From Pseudorhizobium endolithicum (lineage in GTDB: Bacteria; Pseudomonadota; Alphaproteobacteria; Rhizobiales; Rhizobiaceae), in assembly GCF_902153245.2 (NCBI RefSeq), contig NZ_CABFWF030000010.1, positions 1-64,000 on the forward strand: a stretch of 64,000 bases of DNA. Direction: 5' to 3'. A program made the position numbers and the translations under genes. The first letter of the stretch is position 1. The number at the start of each line of letters is the position of its first letter. The notes under the pieces are model-generated. The model saw only the letters and a program-made list of their open reading frames with translations, searched no databases and was not told the origin of the DNA. Shown here one piece after another: positions 19,555-29,054 of the stretch.

Positions 19555-20217
19555 ATGGGTTACACACTTAACTTCGCCGTGGTTTGGCGCAACTTCGACC
19601 AGCTCTTGGCTGGCCTCGCGTTGAGCCTGGGCCTTGCCTTCGTCTCGATTTTTATCGGCGTTATAATTGGGCTCGTTGCGGCGTTCGCGCTGACATCCAC
19701 CTATCGTGCTGCCAAATGGCCAGCCATCGGCTATGTCACCATCATTCGGAATCTGCCGATCCTTGTGCTTGTGCTGTTCGCTTACTTCGCGTTGCCGCAG
19801 ATGGGCGTACGACTTGGTAAGATCGAGAGTTTTGTCGCAGTTCTGGCAGTATATTCCGGTGCTTATCTCGCCGAAGTGTTCCGTGCTGGGCTCCTCTCGA
19901 TCCCCAAGGGCCTTGCCGAAGCCGGGCTCGCAATTGGCTTGACGCCAATGCAGATCCGCACTTCGATCATCATGCCGCTGATGTTTCGCAACGTCTTGCC
20001 CTCGCTTTCGTCGACGATCATCTCGTTGTTCAAGGACACTTCGCTTGCAGCTGCGATCGCAGTGCCCGAGCTGACCTTTGAGGCCCGAAAGATCAACGTC
20101 GAGAGCTTCCGCGTCATTGAAACCTGGCTCGTTGCATCCGGTCTCTACGTGGTCACATGTACTGCGCTTGCTGCACTTATGCGCATGGCCGAGCGCCGCC
20201 TAGCCGTTCCGAAGTGA
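19555..20217 (+). CDS. amino-acid ABC transporter permease (HisMQ type)
   Basis: 220-residue inner-membrane permease with 'YVTIIRNLPILVLVLFAYFA' (family RGTP-like region), 'GAYLAEVFRAGLLSIPKGLA' and the EAA loop 'EAGLAIGLTPMQIRTSIIMP'. About five membrane segments. 58 bp after the binding-protein gene and 4 bp before the next permease. It would form a heterodimer with that permease. Confidence 0.92.
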   Translation: MGYTLNFAVVWRNFDQLLAGLALSLGLAFVSIFIGVIIGLVAAFALTSTYRAAKWPAIGYVTIIRNLPILVLVLFAYFALPQMGVRLGKIESFVAVLAVYSGAYLAEVFRAGLLSIPKGLAEAGLAIGLTPMQIRTSIIMPLMFRNVLPSLSSTIISLFKDTSLAAAIAVPELTFEARKINVESFRVIETWLVASGLYVVTCTALAALMRMAERRLAVPK

Positions 20218-20221
20218 GAAC

Positions 20222-20887
20222 ATGATGGACTTCCTTGCTTTCCTCGATCAGCTATGGATCGCCCGGTTCGTCATCCTGAGCGGCCTCGGTGCAACAGTAT
20301 CGATCTCTCTCCTGGCCATCATCTTCGGGTCACTGGCCGGGGTCTTTGTGGGCCTCGCCCTGACATACGGGCCACTTCTGGTGCGCCTTCTAGTTCGGGG
20401 CTACACGGACATCGTTCGGGGAACGCCCGTCCTCGTGCTGGTTCTAGCAAGCTACTACGTCTCGTCAGCCGTGGGACTCGATCTAGGACCGTTCTCAGCC
20501 GGAGTGTTGGCGCTCGCCATCTTCTGCTCGTCACATGTGGGAGAGATTGTTCGTGGCGGACTTCAGGCCATCCCAAAGGGGCAGACGGAAGCGGCAATGG
20601 CAATCGGCCTCACCTTTAGCCAGACGTTCACGAGTGTGCTTTGGCCTCAGGCATTGCGTCAGTTTCTCCCGACTTGGGTCAATACCGCTGCAGAGATGGT
20701 GAAGGCCTCAACCCTGCTCTCGGTGATTGGAGTGGCGGAATTGCTGCTGCGTACCCAGGAAATCATCTCCCGCAACTTCATGAGCCTCCAGTTCTATTTC
20801 TTTGCTGGTCTGCTCTATTTCGTCGTCAATTTCGCCATCGAGCGCTTCGGCAAATATGTCGAGCGCAAGACGGCCGTGCCGACTTGA
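20222..20887 (+). CDS. amino-acid ABC transporter permease (HisMQ type)
   Basis: 221-residue partner permease. '[20 protein letters not shown]' contains the canonical RGTPVLVL motif, and '[20 protein letters not shown]' leads into the EAA loop. It starts ATG ATG at 20222. The ATPase gene follows 14 bp downstream. Confidence 0.92.
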   Translation: MMDFLAFLDQLWIARFVILSGLGATVSISLLAIIFGSLAGVFVGLALTYGPLLVRLLVRGYTDIVRGTPVLVLVLASYYVSSAVGLDLGPFSAGVLALAIFCSSHVGEIVRGGLQAIPKGQTEAAMAIGLTFSQTFTSVLWPQALRQFLPTWVNTAAEMVKASTLLSVIGVAELLLRTQEIISRNFMSLQFYFFAGLLYFVVNFAIERFGKYVERKTAVPT

Positions 20888-20901
20888 GGAATTCGTACCG
20901 A

Positions 20902-21672
20902 ATGGCAAAGACAATTCTTGAGATCTCCGGACTGCGTAAAGCCTATGGTGCCGTTGAAGTGCTGAAGGGCGTAGACACCACGGTGAAAGAGGGAGAGGTG
21001 ATCTCCATCATCGGGTCGTCCGGCTCTGGCAAGACCACGATGCTACGGTGCATCAACATGCTGGAAGAATTCCAGGGCGGCACGATCAGGCTTGATGGCG
21101 AGGAGATTGGCTACAACACCACGGCCACCCAGCGTCGCCGCAGGAGCGAGAGAGACATTGCACGGCAGCGTGCGCTGACAGGGATGGCGTTTCAGCAATT
21201 TAATCTTTTCCCGCATATGTCAGCCGCCAACAACGTCATGCTCGGTCTCATCAAAGTCAAGAAGATGTCTCGTGCGGAAGCACGAGCCGTCGCAGAGAAA
21301 TGGCTAGAGCGCGTTGGGCTCGGCGCTCGCGCAGACCACTTTCCTGGGCAGCTTTCGGGTGGGCAGCAGCAGCGCGTAGCAATCGCCCGTGCCATTGCGA
21401 TGAATCCACGCCTCATGCTGTTTGATGAGGTAACTTCAGCACTCGATCCGGAACTTGTCGGGGAGGTTCTTCAGGTGATCAAGGGTTTGGCGGCAGATGG
21501 CATGACCATGCTGCTCGTCACCCATGAAATGCGATTTGCCTTCGAAGTATCAAAGCGTGTCATCTTCATGAATCAAGGCGTGATCTGCGAGGAGGGTGAC
21601 CCGAAGGAAATGTTTGTCCAGCCAAAAACAGAGCGCTTGGCGGAGTTCCTGAAAACATCCAGTTTCAACTAG
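20902..21672 (+). CDS. amino-acid ABC transporter ATP-binding protein (GlnQ/HisP type)
   Basis: 256 residues from ATG 20902 ([16 protein letters not shown]). Walker A 'GSSGSGKTT' (about residues 38-46), Q-loop '[20 protein letters not shown]', signature '[16 protein letters not shown]', Walker B '[20 protein letters not shown]' and H-loop 'LLVTHEM'. A 20-residue insertion around 70-90 ('[17 protein letters not shown]') resembles the variant found in rhizobial GlnQ-like proteins. The frame extends upstream into the permease gene; that part is a shadow. Confidence 0.92.
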   Translation: MAKTILEISGLRKAYGAVEVLKGVDTTVKEGEVISIIGSSGSGKTTMLRCINMLEEFQGGTIRLDGEEIGYNTTATQRRRRSERDIARQRALTGMAFQQFNLFPHMSAANNVMLGLIKVKKMSRAEARAVAEKWLERVGLGARADHFPGQLSGGQQQRVAIARAIAMNPRLMLFDEVTSALDPELVGEVLQVIKGLAADGMTMLLVTHEMRFAFEVSKRVIFMNQGVICEEGDPKEMFVQPKTERLAEFLKTSSFN

Positions 21673-21688
21673 AAGAAGTGAGGTCACC

Positions 21689-22078
21689 ATGACTATCAAA
21701 CGTTACGGCGCCGGCGAAACCGGAGCCGGTGGACAACCCTTGCCGTTTGCACGGGCAGTCGAGGCAAACGGCTGGCTCTATGTCTCCGGGCAAGTTGCAA
21801 TGGAGAAGGGCGAGATCGTCGGGGGCGGCGTCGTGGCTGAAAGCAGAAAGGCGATCGAGAACATGATCGCAATTCTGAAGGAAGCTGGTTACGGCCTTGA
21901 GGACGTGGTTCGCGTCGGCGTTTGGCTTGACGACCCGCGCGACTTCTGGAGCTTCAACGGGGTTTATGCAGAGTACTTCGGAGAGAACCCACCGGCACGT
22001 GCTTGTGTTCAGTCGCGCATGATGGTCGATTGCAAGGTGGAAGTCGATTGCGTTGCCTATCGCGCGGACCGCGGCTGA
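21689..22078 (+). CDS. RidA/YjgF/YER057c/UK114 family enamine/imine deaminase
   Basis: 129 residues: 'FARAVEANGWLYVSGQVAME' near the N-terminus, 'MIAILKEAGYGLEDVVRVGV' in the middle, and 'PARACVQSRMMVDCKVEVDC' containing the conserved catalytic Arg. RidA proteins hydrolyse reactive 2-aminoacrylate and other imines released by PLP or FAD enzymes. That fits a D-serine-dehydratase-like enzyme divergent from this operon. It is 16 bp after the ATPase gene, so in the same transcript. Confidence 0.88.
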   Translation: MTIKRYGAGETGAGGQPLPFARAVEANGWLYVSGQVAMEKGEIVGGGVVAESRKAIENMIAILKEAGYGLEDVVRVGVWLDDPRDFWSFNGVYAEYFGENPPARACVQSRMMVDCKVEVDCVAYRADRG

Positions 22079-22131
22079 TTGTGGGTCGCGGCGAAAGCGG
22101 CCGCGACTCCCTTGGTTGTTGAAGGAAGCCT

Positions 22132-22935
22132 ATGCCTGAAGCCGTAGACATCACAGCAAAGCGAACCCGCGGCTTGGATCGGGCGTTCGAAATTCTTGAG
22201 TTCCTGCGTCAAACGCGCCGACCCATGCGCCCGAACGAGATTGCCTCCAGCATCGGCGCGCCGCGCTCCTCAATCTATGAACTCGTTAACTTGCTGCTAC
22301 GTCACGGGATGTTGGAATACGAAGGCGGTGACGGGCGGGTATTCCTTGGCCGAAAGTTGTACTTCCTTGGAAGCGTCTATGCGGAACAGTTTGATCTGAT
22401 GCGTGAGTGCGACCGCATGTTGGTGCGGCTTGCCGAGGAAACTCGGGAGACTGCGCAGATGTGTCTCCTTGAAGGGAACAAATACACCGTGGCAATGATG
22501 CGGGAAGGGCTGCGCCCTTTCCGGATTTCCGCCAACGTTGGAGAGCTGGTTTCAATTCCTTGGACAGCGTCGGGACGGCTACTGCTTGCGCATCTAACAG
22601 ATCAGGAAATCATTGATTTCATTCCTCATGAAGACTTCTTGCTGCCGAACGATCAGCGGCTCGATCCTCACGAGTTTATTGCTCAGGTACGAAAGGCAAG
22701 CCGAGACGGTTATTTCACATTCAACAGTGTTGTGGAAAACTTCACCCACTGTTTCGCAGCTCCGATCTACCGGGCTGACGGCATGTGTATCGCAACGCTT
22801 TGCCTTGTTGCGCCACGCGAGGACGGCCTTCGTAATCGTGACGTCTACCTCGCGAGTCTTACTCGTGCGTCACGCGAGATCTCGGAGAAGCTCGGTTTTA
22901 ATGAACCGCGAGGAGCCGCCAGCTCTTCTCGATAA
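22132..22935 (+). CDS. IclR-family transcriptional regulator
   Basis: 267 residues. The N-terminal winged helix ('GLDRAFEILEFLRQTRRPMR', 'EIASSIGAPRSSIYELVNLL') is followed by an IclR effector domain ('AQMCLLEGNKYTVAMMREG', 'ISANVGELVSIPWTASGRLL', 'HCFAAPIYRADGMCIATLCL'). It lies 53 bp after ridA on the same strand and probably controls this importer and the divergent PLP-enzyme gene. IclR-type regulators of D-threonine-aldolase-like genes are known from the beta-hydroxyaspartate pathway, but that pathway's other genes are absent. Confidence 0.88.
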   Translation: MPEAVDITAKRTRGLDRAFEILEFLRQTRRPMRPNEIASSIGAPRSSIYELVNLLLRHGMLEYEGGDGRVFLGRKLYFLGSVYAEQFDLMRECDRMLVRLAEETRETAQMCLLEGNKYTVAMMREGLRPFRISANVGELVSIPWTASGRLLLAHLTDQEIIDFIPHEDFLLPNDQRLDPHEFIAQVRKASRDGYFTFNSVVENFTHCFAAPIYRADGMCIATLCLVAPREDGLRNRDVYLASLTRASREISEKLGFNEPRGAASSSR

Positions 22936-22968
22936 GACAAGCTGGTTTCCATTTCATTTGTTGATGCC

Positions 22969-24326
22969 GATCGTGTCCCAGGACGTGGTGTAGCTTAGAC
23001 GACCACGGCTCATTCCCGAGGGCCGGATGAGTGTCAGCTTGCTGCTGGCAGGCTGATAAGCGGATCATCGCTCATTGTTGCGATGGTTTCCAGTGTCATG
23101 TAGCGGGACCGCTGGACGGCCCATTCGTCATTCTGCTCCAGGAGCAAGGCACCGACCAGTCTGACTATTGCGTCGTCGTTGGGGAAGATGCCGACGACCT
23201 CGGTGCGCCGCTTGATCTCGCCGTTGAGGCGTTCGATTGGATTGGTGCTGTGAAGCTTGGCCCAATGCTGCTTGGGAAAGGTCATGTAAGCGAGCACGTC
23301 TTGCTCGGCACTGTCCATGAGACTGGCGAGTTTGGGCACCTTCGGCCTGATCTGGTCGGCGACGTTACGCCATTGGGTACTTGCAGCCTCTGACGTGTCC
23401 TGGGCAAAGGCCGTGGCGATGAAGGCGGAGACAACACGGCGTCCGCTCTTTCCGGCATGGGCGAGCGCATTGCGCATGAAGTGAACCCTGCAGCGCTGCC
23501 AGGTGGCCGAGAGAACCTTGGAGACGGCGGCTTTGATGCCCTCATGGGCATCGGAGACGACGAGCTTGACGCCACGCAGACCCCGCCTGGTCAGCTTTCG
23601 AAGAAACTCGGTCCAGATCGCCTCGGCCTCGGATGTGCCGATCTCCATACCGAGCACCTCGCGTCGACCGTCGGTGTTGACGCCGACGGCGATGATGACG
23701 GCAACGGAGACGATGCGCCCGCCGCGCCGGACCTTGAGGTAGGTCGCATCGATCCAAAGGTAGGGCCATTCCCCTTCGATGGGCCTGTCGAGAAAGGCCT
23801 TCACCTTCTCGTCGATCTCCTCGCAGAGCCGGGATACCTGGCTCTTGGAGATGCCCGACATGCCCATGGCCTTAACGAGGTCATCGACGGATCGGGTCGA
23901 GACGCCTTGGATATAGGCCTCTTGGATCACCGCCGTCAGGGCCTTCTCTGCCATGCGGCGTGGTTCGAGAAAGCTCGGGAAATAGCTGCCTGTGCGAAGC
24001 TTTGGAATGCGCAGCTCGACGGTGCCCGCCCGTGTCTCCCAGTCCCGGTCGCGATAGCCGTTGCGCTGGGCAAGTCGGAAGCCATTCTTCTCGCCATAAC
24101 CCGCGCCCGTCTTTGTGCCGACCTCCAGCGCCATCAGCTTCTCGGCAGCGAAGCCGATCATCTCGCGCAGCAAATCGGCGTCGGCGCTCTTCTCAACGAG
24201 TGAGCGCAGGTTCATCATGTCGTCGGTCATCGGTGGTGTCCCTCAGGTTGGTCATAAGCAACCCGACCCTACCGGAAATCACCGATGGCTATGAAATCCA
24301 GCTACACCACTCCATGGGACACGATC
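22969..24326 (-). mobile_element. IS256-family insertion sequence
   Basis: A 1.36-kb element with 27-bp terminal inverted repeats: 22969-22995 (starting GATCGTGTCCCAGGACG) and 24300-24326 (its complement starting GATCGTGTCCCATGGAG), 24 of 27 identical. One complete transposase gene lies between them on the minus strand. IS256 elements usually make 8-9-bp target duplications; the flanks TTGATGCC and CGCGCGGG do not match, so adjacent DNA may have been rearranged after insertion. Confidence 0.88.
23034..24230 (-). CDS. IS256-family transposase (Mutator type)
   Basis: 398 residues, full length for the family. The DDE core is readable: first Asp in '[19 protein letters not shown]', second Asp in '[16 protein letters not shown]', the conserved '[17 protein letters not shown]' and the Glu in '[20 protein letters not shown]'. 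No internal stop or frameshift, so it may still be active. It is the only gene inside the IRs at 22969-22995 and 24300-24326. Confidence 0.95.
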   Translation of the reverse strand: MTDDMMNLRSLVEKSADADLLREMIGFAAEKLMALEVGTKTGAGYGEKNGFRLAQRNGYRDRDWETRAGTVELRIPKLRTGSYFPSFLEPRRMAEKALTAVIQEAYIQGVSTRSVDDLVKAMGMSGISKSQVSRLCEEIDEKVKAFLDRPIEGEWPYLWIDATYLKVRRGGRIVSVAVIIAVGVNTDGRREVLGMEIGTSEAEAIWTEFLRKLTRRGLRGVKLVVSDAHEGIKAAVSKVLSATWQRCRVHFMRNALAHAGKSGRRVVSAFIATAFAQDTSEAASTQWRNVADQIRPKVPKLASLMDSAEQDVLAYMTFPKQHWAKLHSTNPIERLNGEIKRRTEVVGIFPNDDAIVRLVGALLLEQNDEWAVQRSRYMTLETIATMSDDPLISLPAAS

Positions 24327-24715
24327 CGCGCGGGAACTATTCAGAGGCGCGCCCCGATTGGCGAGTGCGGCCCCCTGGTTCGTTTGAGCCAAGATGGGAA
24401 GCGTGCCGCCCCACCATCACCAAGGGCGGCCGTCTCTATGCCCGTTGATGGGGGCCTTCGTCGCGGTCCCCACAAGTCGCATTCGCGCAGAACCGCTCCT
24501 CCGGATGCGGCCATTGCAACCAATCCGGAAGCTCCGGGTTCCAAAGGAGCAGAATGAACCGCCGGCCACCAACGAGACAGCAACGCCTTATGGGACTGGC
24601 CCTTCGTGGAAAGGGCCCTCTCGGAAAAAAAGGACGCCGCCCATGAGAGACGAGCCGACACGACGGTCTTGCATGCCGGTCCATGTCCGCTTCGGAATAG
24701 AAAGGATCGGCGGGA
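24327..24715. other. intergenic between IS256 and SDR gene
   Basis: 389 bp with no supported gene. A possible ribosome-binding AAAGGA lies directly before the SDR start at 24716. Confidence 0.5.
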
Positions 24716-25651
24716 ATGGTTGAAGAGTCGGCGGCACCTGCGCCGGTGGCCGGGCGGGTCGTCGTCATCACGGGAGCGTCCAGCGGCATTGGCCGCGCAA
24801 CTGCTCTTGAGTTTTCACGGGCCAATGTGGCCCTCGTGCTGTCTGCCAGGAATAGAGAACAGCTTGAGCTCGTGGCGGAGGAGTGTCGAAAGCTCGGGGC
24901 CCTTGTTCTTACCCTTCCGGCCGATGTCTCCATCTCAGACCAGGTTTCCAAGCTGGGGGATGCCGCTGTGGCTGCCTTCGGCAGGATTGACGTCTGGCTC
25001 AACTGCGCAGCTGTGCTGATGTTTGGGCCGGTCTTGGATGAATCTCTGGAGCCCTTTCGCCGTGTGATCGACGTCAACTTGTTCGGCTACGTCAACGGCA
25101 CACGAACCGCCCTACAACATTTCCAGAGACAGGAAGGTGGAGGCGTCCTGATCAACGGGGCCTCAATGCTCGGGAAATCAGGGGAGCCGTTCCTTGGCGC
25201 GTACGTGGCAAGCAAGGCTGCGATCATCGGGTTCACCACGTGTGTGCGCCAGGAGATGCGCGACTTCCAGCACATCCAAGTCTGCACCATCCTTCCCGTC
25301 GCGATCGACACTCCGATCTACCAGAAAGCGGCGAACCACATGGGAAAACCCGCGCGGTGCCTGCCGGCGGTCTACGCCGTCCAACGCGTTGCGAAGGCAA
25401 TCGTTCGTGTCTCGGAGCAGCCGCGCGCCGAGGTCATCGTCGGAAGTTACGGGCACCTTCTGAACATCGCTCTGAAGCTGTTCCCGCGGCTTACAGAACG
25501 GCTCATCGCACGGCTTGCACCGCGCTTGCAGTTCGATGAAGGTTCGGAGGACGAACATGATGGCAATCTGTATCAGCCTGCAGGACCAAATACGGTAGGC
25601 GGAGGTTGGCGCAATTACTGGCGAAGCAAGGCCGGCCTTCTCAGGATGTAG
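24716..25651 (+). CDS. short-chain dehydrogenase/reductase (SDR)
   Basis: 311 residues. Rossmann glycine motif 'VVVITGASSGIGRATALEFS' (TGxxxGIG, residues about 18-30), 'LNCAAVLMFG' (NAG-like), catalytic Ser in 'LINGASMLGKSG' and 'YVASKAAI' (YxxxK). It has the long C-terminal extension (about 100 residues, 'LNIALKLFPRLTERLIARLA') seen in SDRs annotated as SDR family oxidoreductase in rhizobia, perhaps membrane-associated. Substrate unknown. A second SDR of the same broad type is at 29055-30065, with a phospholipase-D gene between. Confidence 0.88.
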   Translation: MVEESAAPAPVAGRVVVITGASSGIGRATALEFSRANVALVLSARNREQLELVAEECRKLGALVLTLPADVSISDQVSKLGDAAVAAFGRIDVWLNCAAVLMFGPVLDESLEPFRRVIDVNLFGYVNGTRTALQHFQRQEGGGVLINGASMLGKSGEPFLGAYVASKAAIIGFTTCVRQEMRDFQHIQVCTILPVAIDTPIYQKAANHMGKPARCLPAVYAVQRVAKAIVRVSEQPRAEVIVGSYGHLLNIALKLFPRLTERLIARLAPRLQFDEGSEDEHDGNLYQPAGPNTVGGGWRNYWRSKAGLLRM

Positions 25652-25754
25652 CCGCGGCCGACCTCCGCATTGGCGGGTCATTCCGCAGGCGCCGGTTCTA
25701 TCGGTTGCCTTCTGCAGGTGGAATTTCCGAAAATACAGGCAAACAGCCTGCGAA

Positions 25755-27337
25755 CTAGAGCAGCCATTCGATCGGCAGCAAGCCCATAATCCAGACGGCA
25801 GTCCGCGACACCAAACTTGTTCCCGGCTCTTCTTCGTGGCGGATGACAGAGCCGTCTGCAGCAATCTCCTGCCAAACCATTTTGCCCTCACCGTTCAAGA
25901 CGGGACGATACTCGCCGCCGGTAGACGTTCCGAGAAGGCTTGCGAAACAAAGCCTGCGAGGATTGGGCTGTCGACCACCACCCCCATCTCCGTGTTGAGC
26001 AGCAGGGAGCGCGGGTCGAAGTTGAACGAGCCGACGAAGATGCGGCTCTCATCCACCGCAAGGGTCTTCGAGTGCAGGGATGAACGCGACGATCCGGAGG
26101 GACTGACGGTGTCCGGCTCTTGCGGCGTTCCGAAAGCGGGCTTCAGTTCGTAGAGTTCCACCCCGGCCTGCAGGAGCCCGACGCGATACTTTACATAGGC
26201 GCTGTGCACCACAGTGACATCCGTAGCCGCCTGCGAATTGGTGAGGACCCGGACACGAATGCCGCTTCGCGACAATTCCTCGAGCCGGGTCGTGAACTGG
26301 CGTCCGGGAACAAAATAGGCGGAAACGAGGTCGACGGAACGGGTGGGCCGCGAGAGCAGCGTCATCAACTGCGGGAACAGGAGGTTCCTTTCCTCGGCCT
26401 CCCCCAGCCCCTTGGCCGGATCGTCGCTGACGAGCGAGACCCTTGTCCACTCGAACTCCAACCGACCGGCAGCCAGTTGCCTCACAAGGCTGGAATCCCT
26501 CAGCCGCTCTGCATAGAGCCTCCCCTCCTCCGATTTCATCGCCGCCTCCGCCTCTTGCTCCAGGTCACGCCTTGAGGCGGGGGAGCCCTCTTCCACCAGC
26601 CGATCGAGCGGATGGGCCGAGCGGCTATGCCAATAGCGGTCGAAATCGGCTCCGATAGCGTCCGCCACGGCACCCGTCACCATCACCTCGGTGTCGATGA
26701 ACTGCACGCCAGTTCCGAAGCCGAAATAAACGTCGCCGATGTTACGCCCGCCCAGAATGCTTACCGCTCCGTCGGCGGTAAGGGACTTGTTGTGCATCCT
26801 CCGGTTCAGCCGAACGAAATCGAAAGCATAGCCCAATGGCTTGAACGTCCCGAGGATGAACGGGTTGAAGAGCCGGATCTCCACGCCCGGCATGGTGTCG
26901 AGAGCCGCAAGATCGGCATCCAGGCCGGCGATGCCGTTGTCATCGAGCAGAAGCCGGATGCGCACTCCGCGCTCGGCGGCCTCCCTCAACTCGTCAAGCA
27001 GAATGAGCCCCGTCGCGTCTCGCTGCCAGATATAATACTGTACGTCGACCGCGACTTGCGCTGCACGAATCAGTGCAATCCTTGCAACGAACGCATCTGG
27101 TCCATCGAGCAAGGGAAGAACCCCGCTCCGGTCATCCTGCTCCCCGGCACGGGAGAGTGCGAGCTTCCCGAGGGGCGTCGCATTACTGGCCTGCACCGCC
27201 TGCGTGACGGTTCGTCCATCGAGCGAAGGCGGGCGAAAGACAAAATGGGCGATGGCAAGAGCGACAATCATTGCCGCGATCGCGAGAAACAGGATCCTGG
27301 TCAACATGCTCGCAAGTCTCGGCGATGGATGACGCAC
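25755..27337 (-). pseudogene. phospholipase D / cardiolipin-synthase-like protein, C-terminal frameshift
   Basis: Starts at 27337 with an N-terminal membrane anchor ('ILFLAIAAMIVALAIAHFVF'). Two HKD motifs are intact: 'RRMHNKSLTADGAVSILGGR' and 'LHSKTLAVDESRIFVGSFNF'. The frame ends at 25895 with 'ERLPAASIVPS', but shifting one base at about 25908-25912 continues to a stop at 25755 as 'YRPVLNGEGKMVWQEI...EEEPGTSLVSRTAVWIMGLLPIEWLL'. That is the normal C-terminus of ClsC/YmdC-like PLDs ('EPGTS..R..V..LSLLPIEWLL'). About 52 residues are lost without the repair. Catalytic residues precede the shift, so partial activity is possible. Confidence 0.85.
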
Positions 27338-27745
27338 GCCCGGTTGTTGGAGAAATCACACCTACGCCGCAAGGCACTCAGGTACGCCCCTTCGGCCAGT
27401 TGCCGATCGCCCCCAAGATACAGGGCCGAGTGCAGCTTCATGGGCGCTCCTGCAGAGATCAGATGGCAATTCCGACGGATTGGCAAGCCCGGCCCTGTCA
27501 GACATCCGTGGGGAGCACCGAAGGGACCCTACCATAACGGCGTGGAACCAGGCCATCTAGGTAAGAGAAATCAGCGGTGCTGGCGCTGGTGACCTCTCCT
27601 TCATCGGTGTCAGCGCCCCGCTGAAAATGAACTCCAAGATTACCATAGGAGTAGTGTGTCTCCTCGCCATCCTCGGCAAGCAAAGCGCGATCCGATGAGA
27701 AGGGAGGCGTCCGTTCTCCAAGGCACCGGATGCTCCGGCGCCCCG
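27338..27745. other. intergenic, no gene seen
   Basis: 408 bp upstream of the phospholipase-D gene. Its open frames have no recognisable domain; it likely holds that gene's promoter. Confidence 0.5.
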
Positions 27746-28219
27746 CTAATCCCCGAAACCCACGAGTGAGATCTGCACGCTCCACTCATAGGCGCTGAGG
27801 TCGATTACCGCCGGTCGCGGCGGGACGAAGCCGTGGGGCAGGATGCCGTAGCAGAGGACCGCCGTCCCTCCCGGCTCGATGACCCTGTCACTGCGCAGGA
27901 AAGCGCGGTAGCTGATCGTAGAATGGCCCTTCAGCCGCGCCGTCAGGCCGAAGGACATGCGCGCCACCGGCCGATCGTTGCCGTTGTGGAACTTTACCAT
28001 CATCGGTCGCCCGGGATCCGGGCAGGCCGAGGCGTCGGCGGCGGCCCGCGCCGTGATCGCCTCCTTCAGCGCACTCCTTTGGCGTTCCTCGCGCTCGGTC
28101 ACCAGCCACAGCACGCCGCCGACGACGAGCGCCGCGGCCAGAACGGCAAATGCTGCACGTCGGTTGAGCCGATAGAGGAGGAGAACGACTGCGATAGCGG
28201 CGGCAGCGGCCCAGGCCAT
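27746..28219 (-). CDS. hypothetical membrane-anchored protein
   Basis: 157 residues from ATG 28219 (GGAGG 7 nt upstream; a GTG at 28222 is adjacent). Two N-terminal membrane helices ('AAAAIAVVLLLYRL', 'AFAVLAAALVVGGVLWLVT') precede a basic/acidic helix and a C-terminal beta-rich region with 'HNGNDRPVARMSFGLTARL' and 'VIEPGGTAVLCYGILPHGF'. I do not recognise the family; close homologues exist in Sinorhizobium under generic names. The C-terminal part probably faces the periplasm or cytoplasmic surface. Confidence 0.7.
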   Translation of the reverse strand: MAWAAAAAIAVVLLLYRLNRRAAFAVLAAALVVGGVLWLVTEREERQRSALKEAITARAAADASACPDPGRPMMVKFHNGNDRPVARMSFGLTARLKGHSTISYRAFLRSDRVIEPGGTAVLCYGILPHGFVPPRPAVIDLSAYEWSVQISLVGFGD

Positions 28220-28416
28220 CACGCTACCTCCGGATTCGGACGAAGATCCATGAGCACTAAGATAGGCCCTGCGCCCGACAATGCAACGTGTGGGTCCGTG
28301 GCTCTAGACATCCACAACCGCCATTCATGACAATGCATCTCCATGGTTGCGTCGAGTTTGTAGAATACCATCCTGAATTGGCATAGCGTCTCCGCGCACA
28401 ACTATGGGAGGACCGA

Positions 28417-28578
28417 ATGGCATATCGTAGGCGGAATGGCAGCGACACCTGGCATTGGTGCAGCAATTGCAGCAATTGGCCGACCACGAACTATGACGAG
28501 CGGCCAACGAAGCCGGCCGGCGGCGACCTCTGCAACGAATGCAAGGGCAAGGACGCAGCCGGCACCTGCAAGAAATAG
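28417..28578 (+). CDS. 53-residue Cys-rich (CxxC...CxxC) small protein
   Basis: A small gene from ATG 28417 to TAG 28578 with GGGAGG 5 nt upstream. The protein begins MAYRRRNGSDTWHWCSNCSN, continues 'WPTTNYDERPTKPAGGDLCN' and ends 'ECKGKDAAGTCKK'. Two CxxC pairs (Cys15/18 and Cys39/42) plus Cys51 suggest a zinc-ribbon-like knuckle. I recall near-identical small proteins in Rhizobiaceae with 'GSDTWHWC.NCSNWP'. Function unknown. It stands alone on the plus strand between two minus-strand genes. Confidence 0.75.
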   Translation: MAYRRRNGSDTWHWCSNCSNWPTTNYDERPTKPAGGDLCNECKGKDAAGTCKK

Positions 28579-28617
28579 CTCTGAGGTCGAAACGCCCGAT
28601 CGGAGGGAAAAGGCGTC

Positions 28618-28953
28618 TCACGGCATCTTCGTCGTCGCCACCAGGACGCCGGCCATGAATGCAATCGCCACGCTCGTCCACAGGAGCATCACCGGCAGCG
28701 TGAAGAGGAGCGGCAGAAGCAGCATGGCGACGGCGAAGGCGGCGTCGAGAGCCAGATGGGCGGGCAGGGTCAGGACCGGCTTCCAGCCGAGTTCATAATC
28801 GGTCAGGAGCGCATAGACGATGGCGAACAGGCCGAGCAGGAGGTAGGCGATGAATCCCGCCCCCTCCGCCCCAGAGGCGAAGGCGAGCACGATCATCCCC
28901 CAGCCGACGAGATAGTCAGCCACTCCATGGGCGAGAGACGGCACAAATCTCAC
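28618..28953 (-). CDS. SPW-repeat-like membrane protein
   Basis: 111 residues from GTG 28953, chosen because GGAGG lies 5 nt upstream and the N-terminus then reads 'VRFVPSLAHGVADYLVGWGM', the usual start of SPW-type proteins. It has four hydrophobic segments ('GMIVLAFAS', 'GFIAYLLLGLFAIVYALL', 'LALDAAFAVAMLLLPLLFTL', 'LLWTSVAIAFMAGVLVATT'). Longer in-frame starts (28965, 29037) lack ribosome-binding sites. The family is a small inner-membrane protein of unknown role. Confidence 0.7.
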   Translation of the reverse strand: MRFVPSLAHGVADYLVGWGMIVLAFASGAEGAGFIAYLLLGLFAIVYALLTDYELGWKPVLTLPAHLALDAAFAVAMLLLPLLFTLPVMLLWTSVAIAFMAGVLVATTKMP

Positions 28954-29054
28954 GGGAACCTCCATTGCTGCTACGTCCGTTGGGCCGGGAAAGAGAGTGT
29001 TCACATCCGGATCCGCCACGTCTCCTGCCGGTGACATGAAAATGAGAGATCCGG

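Noticed and set aside
24436-25077. 213-codon minus-strand frame near the first SDR
   Set aside because: Overlaps the SDR Rossmann domain on the other strand and has no domain of its own.
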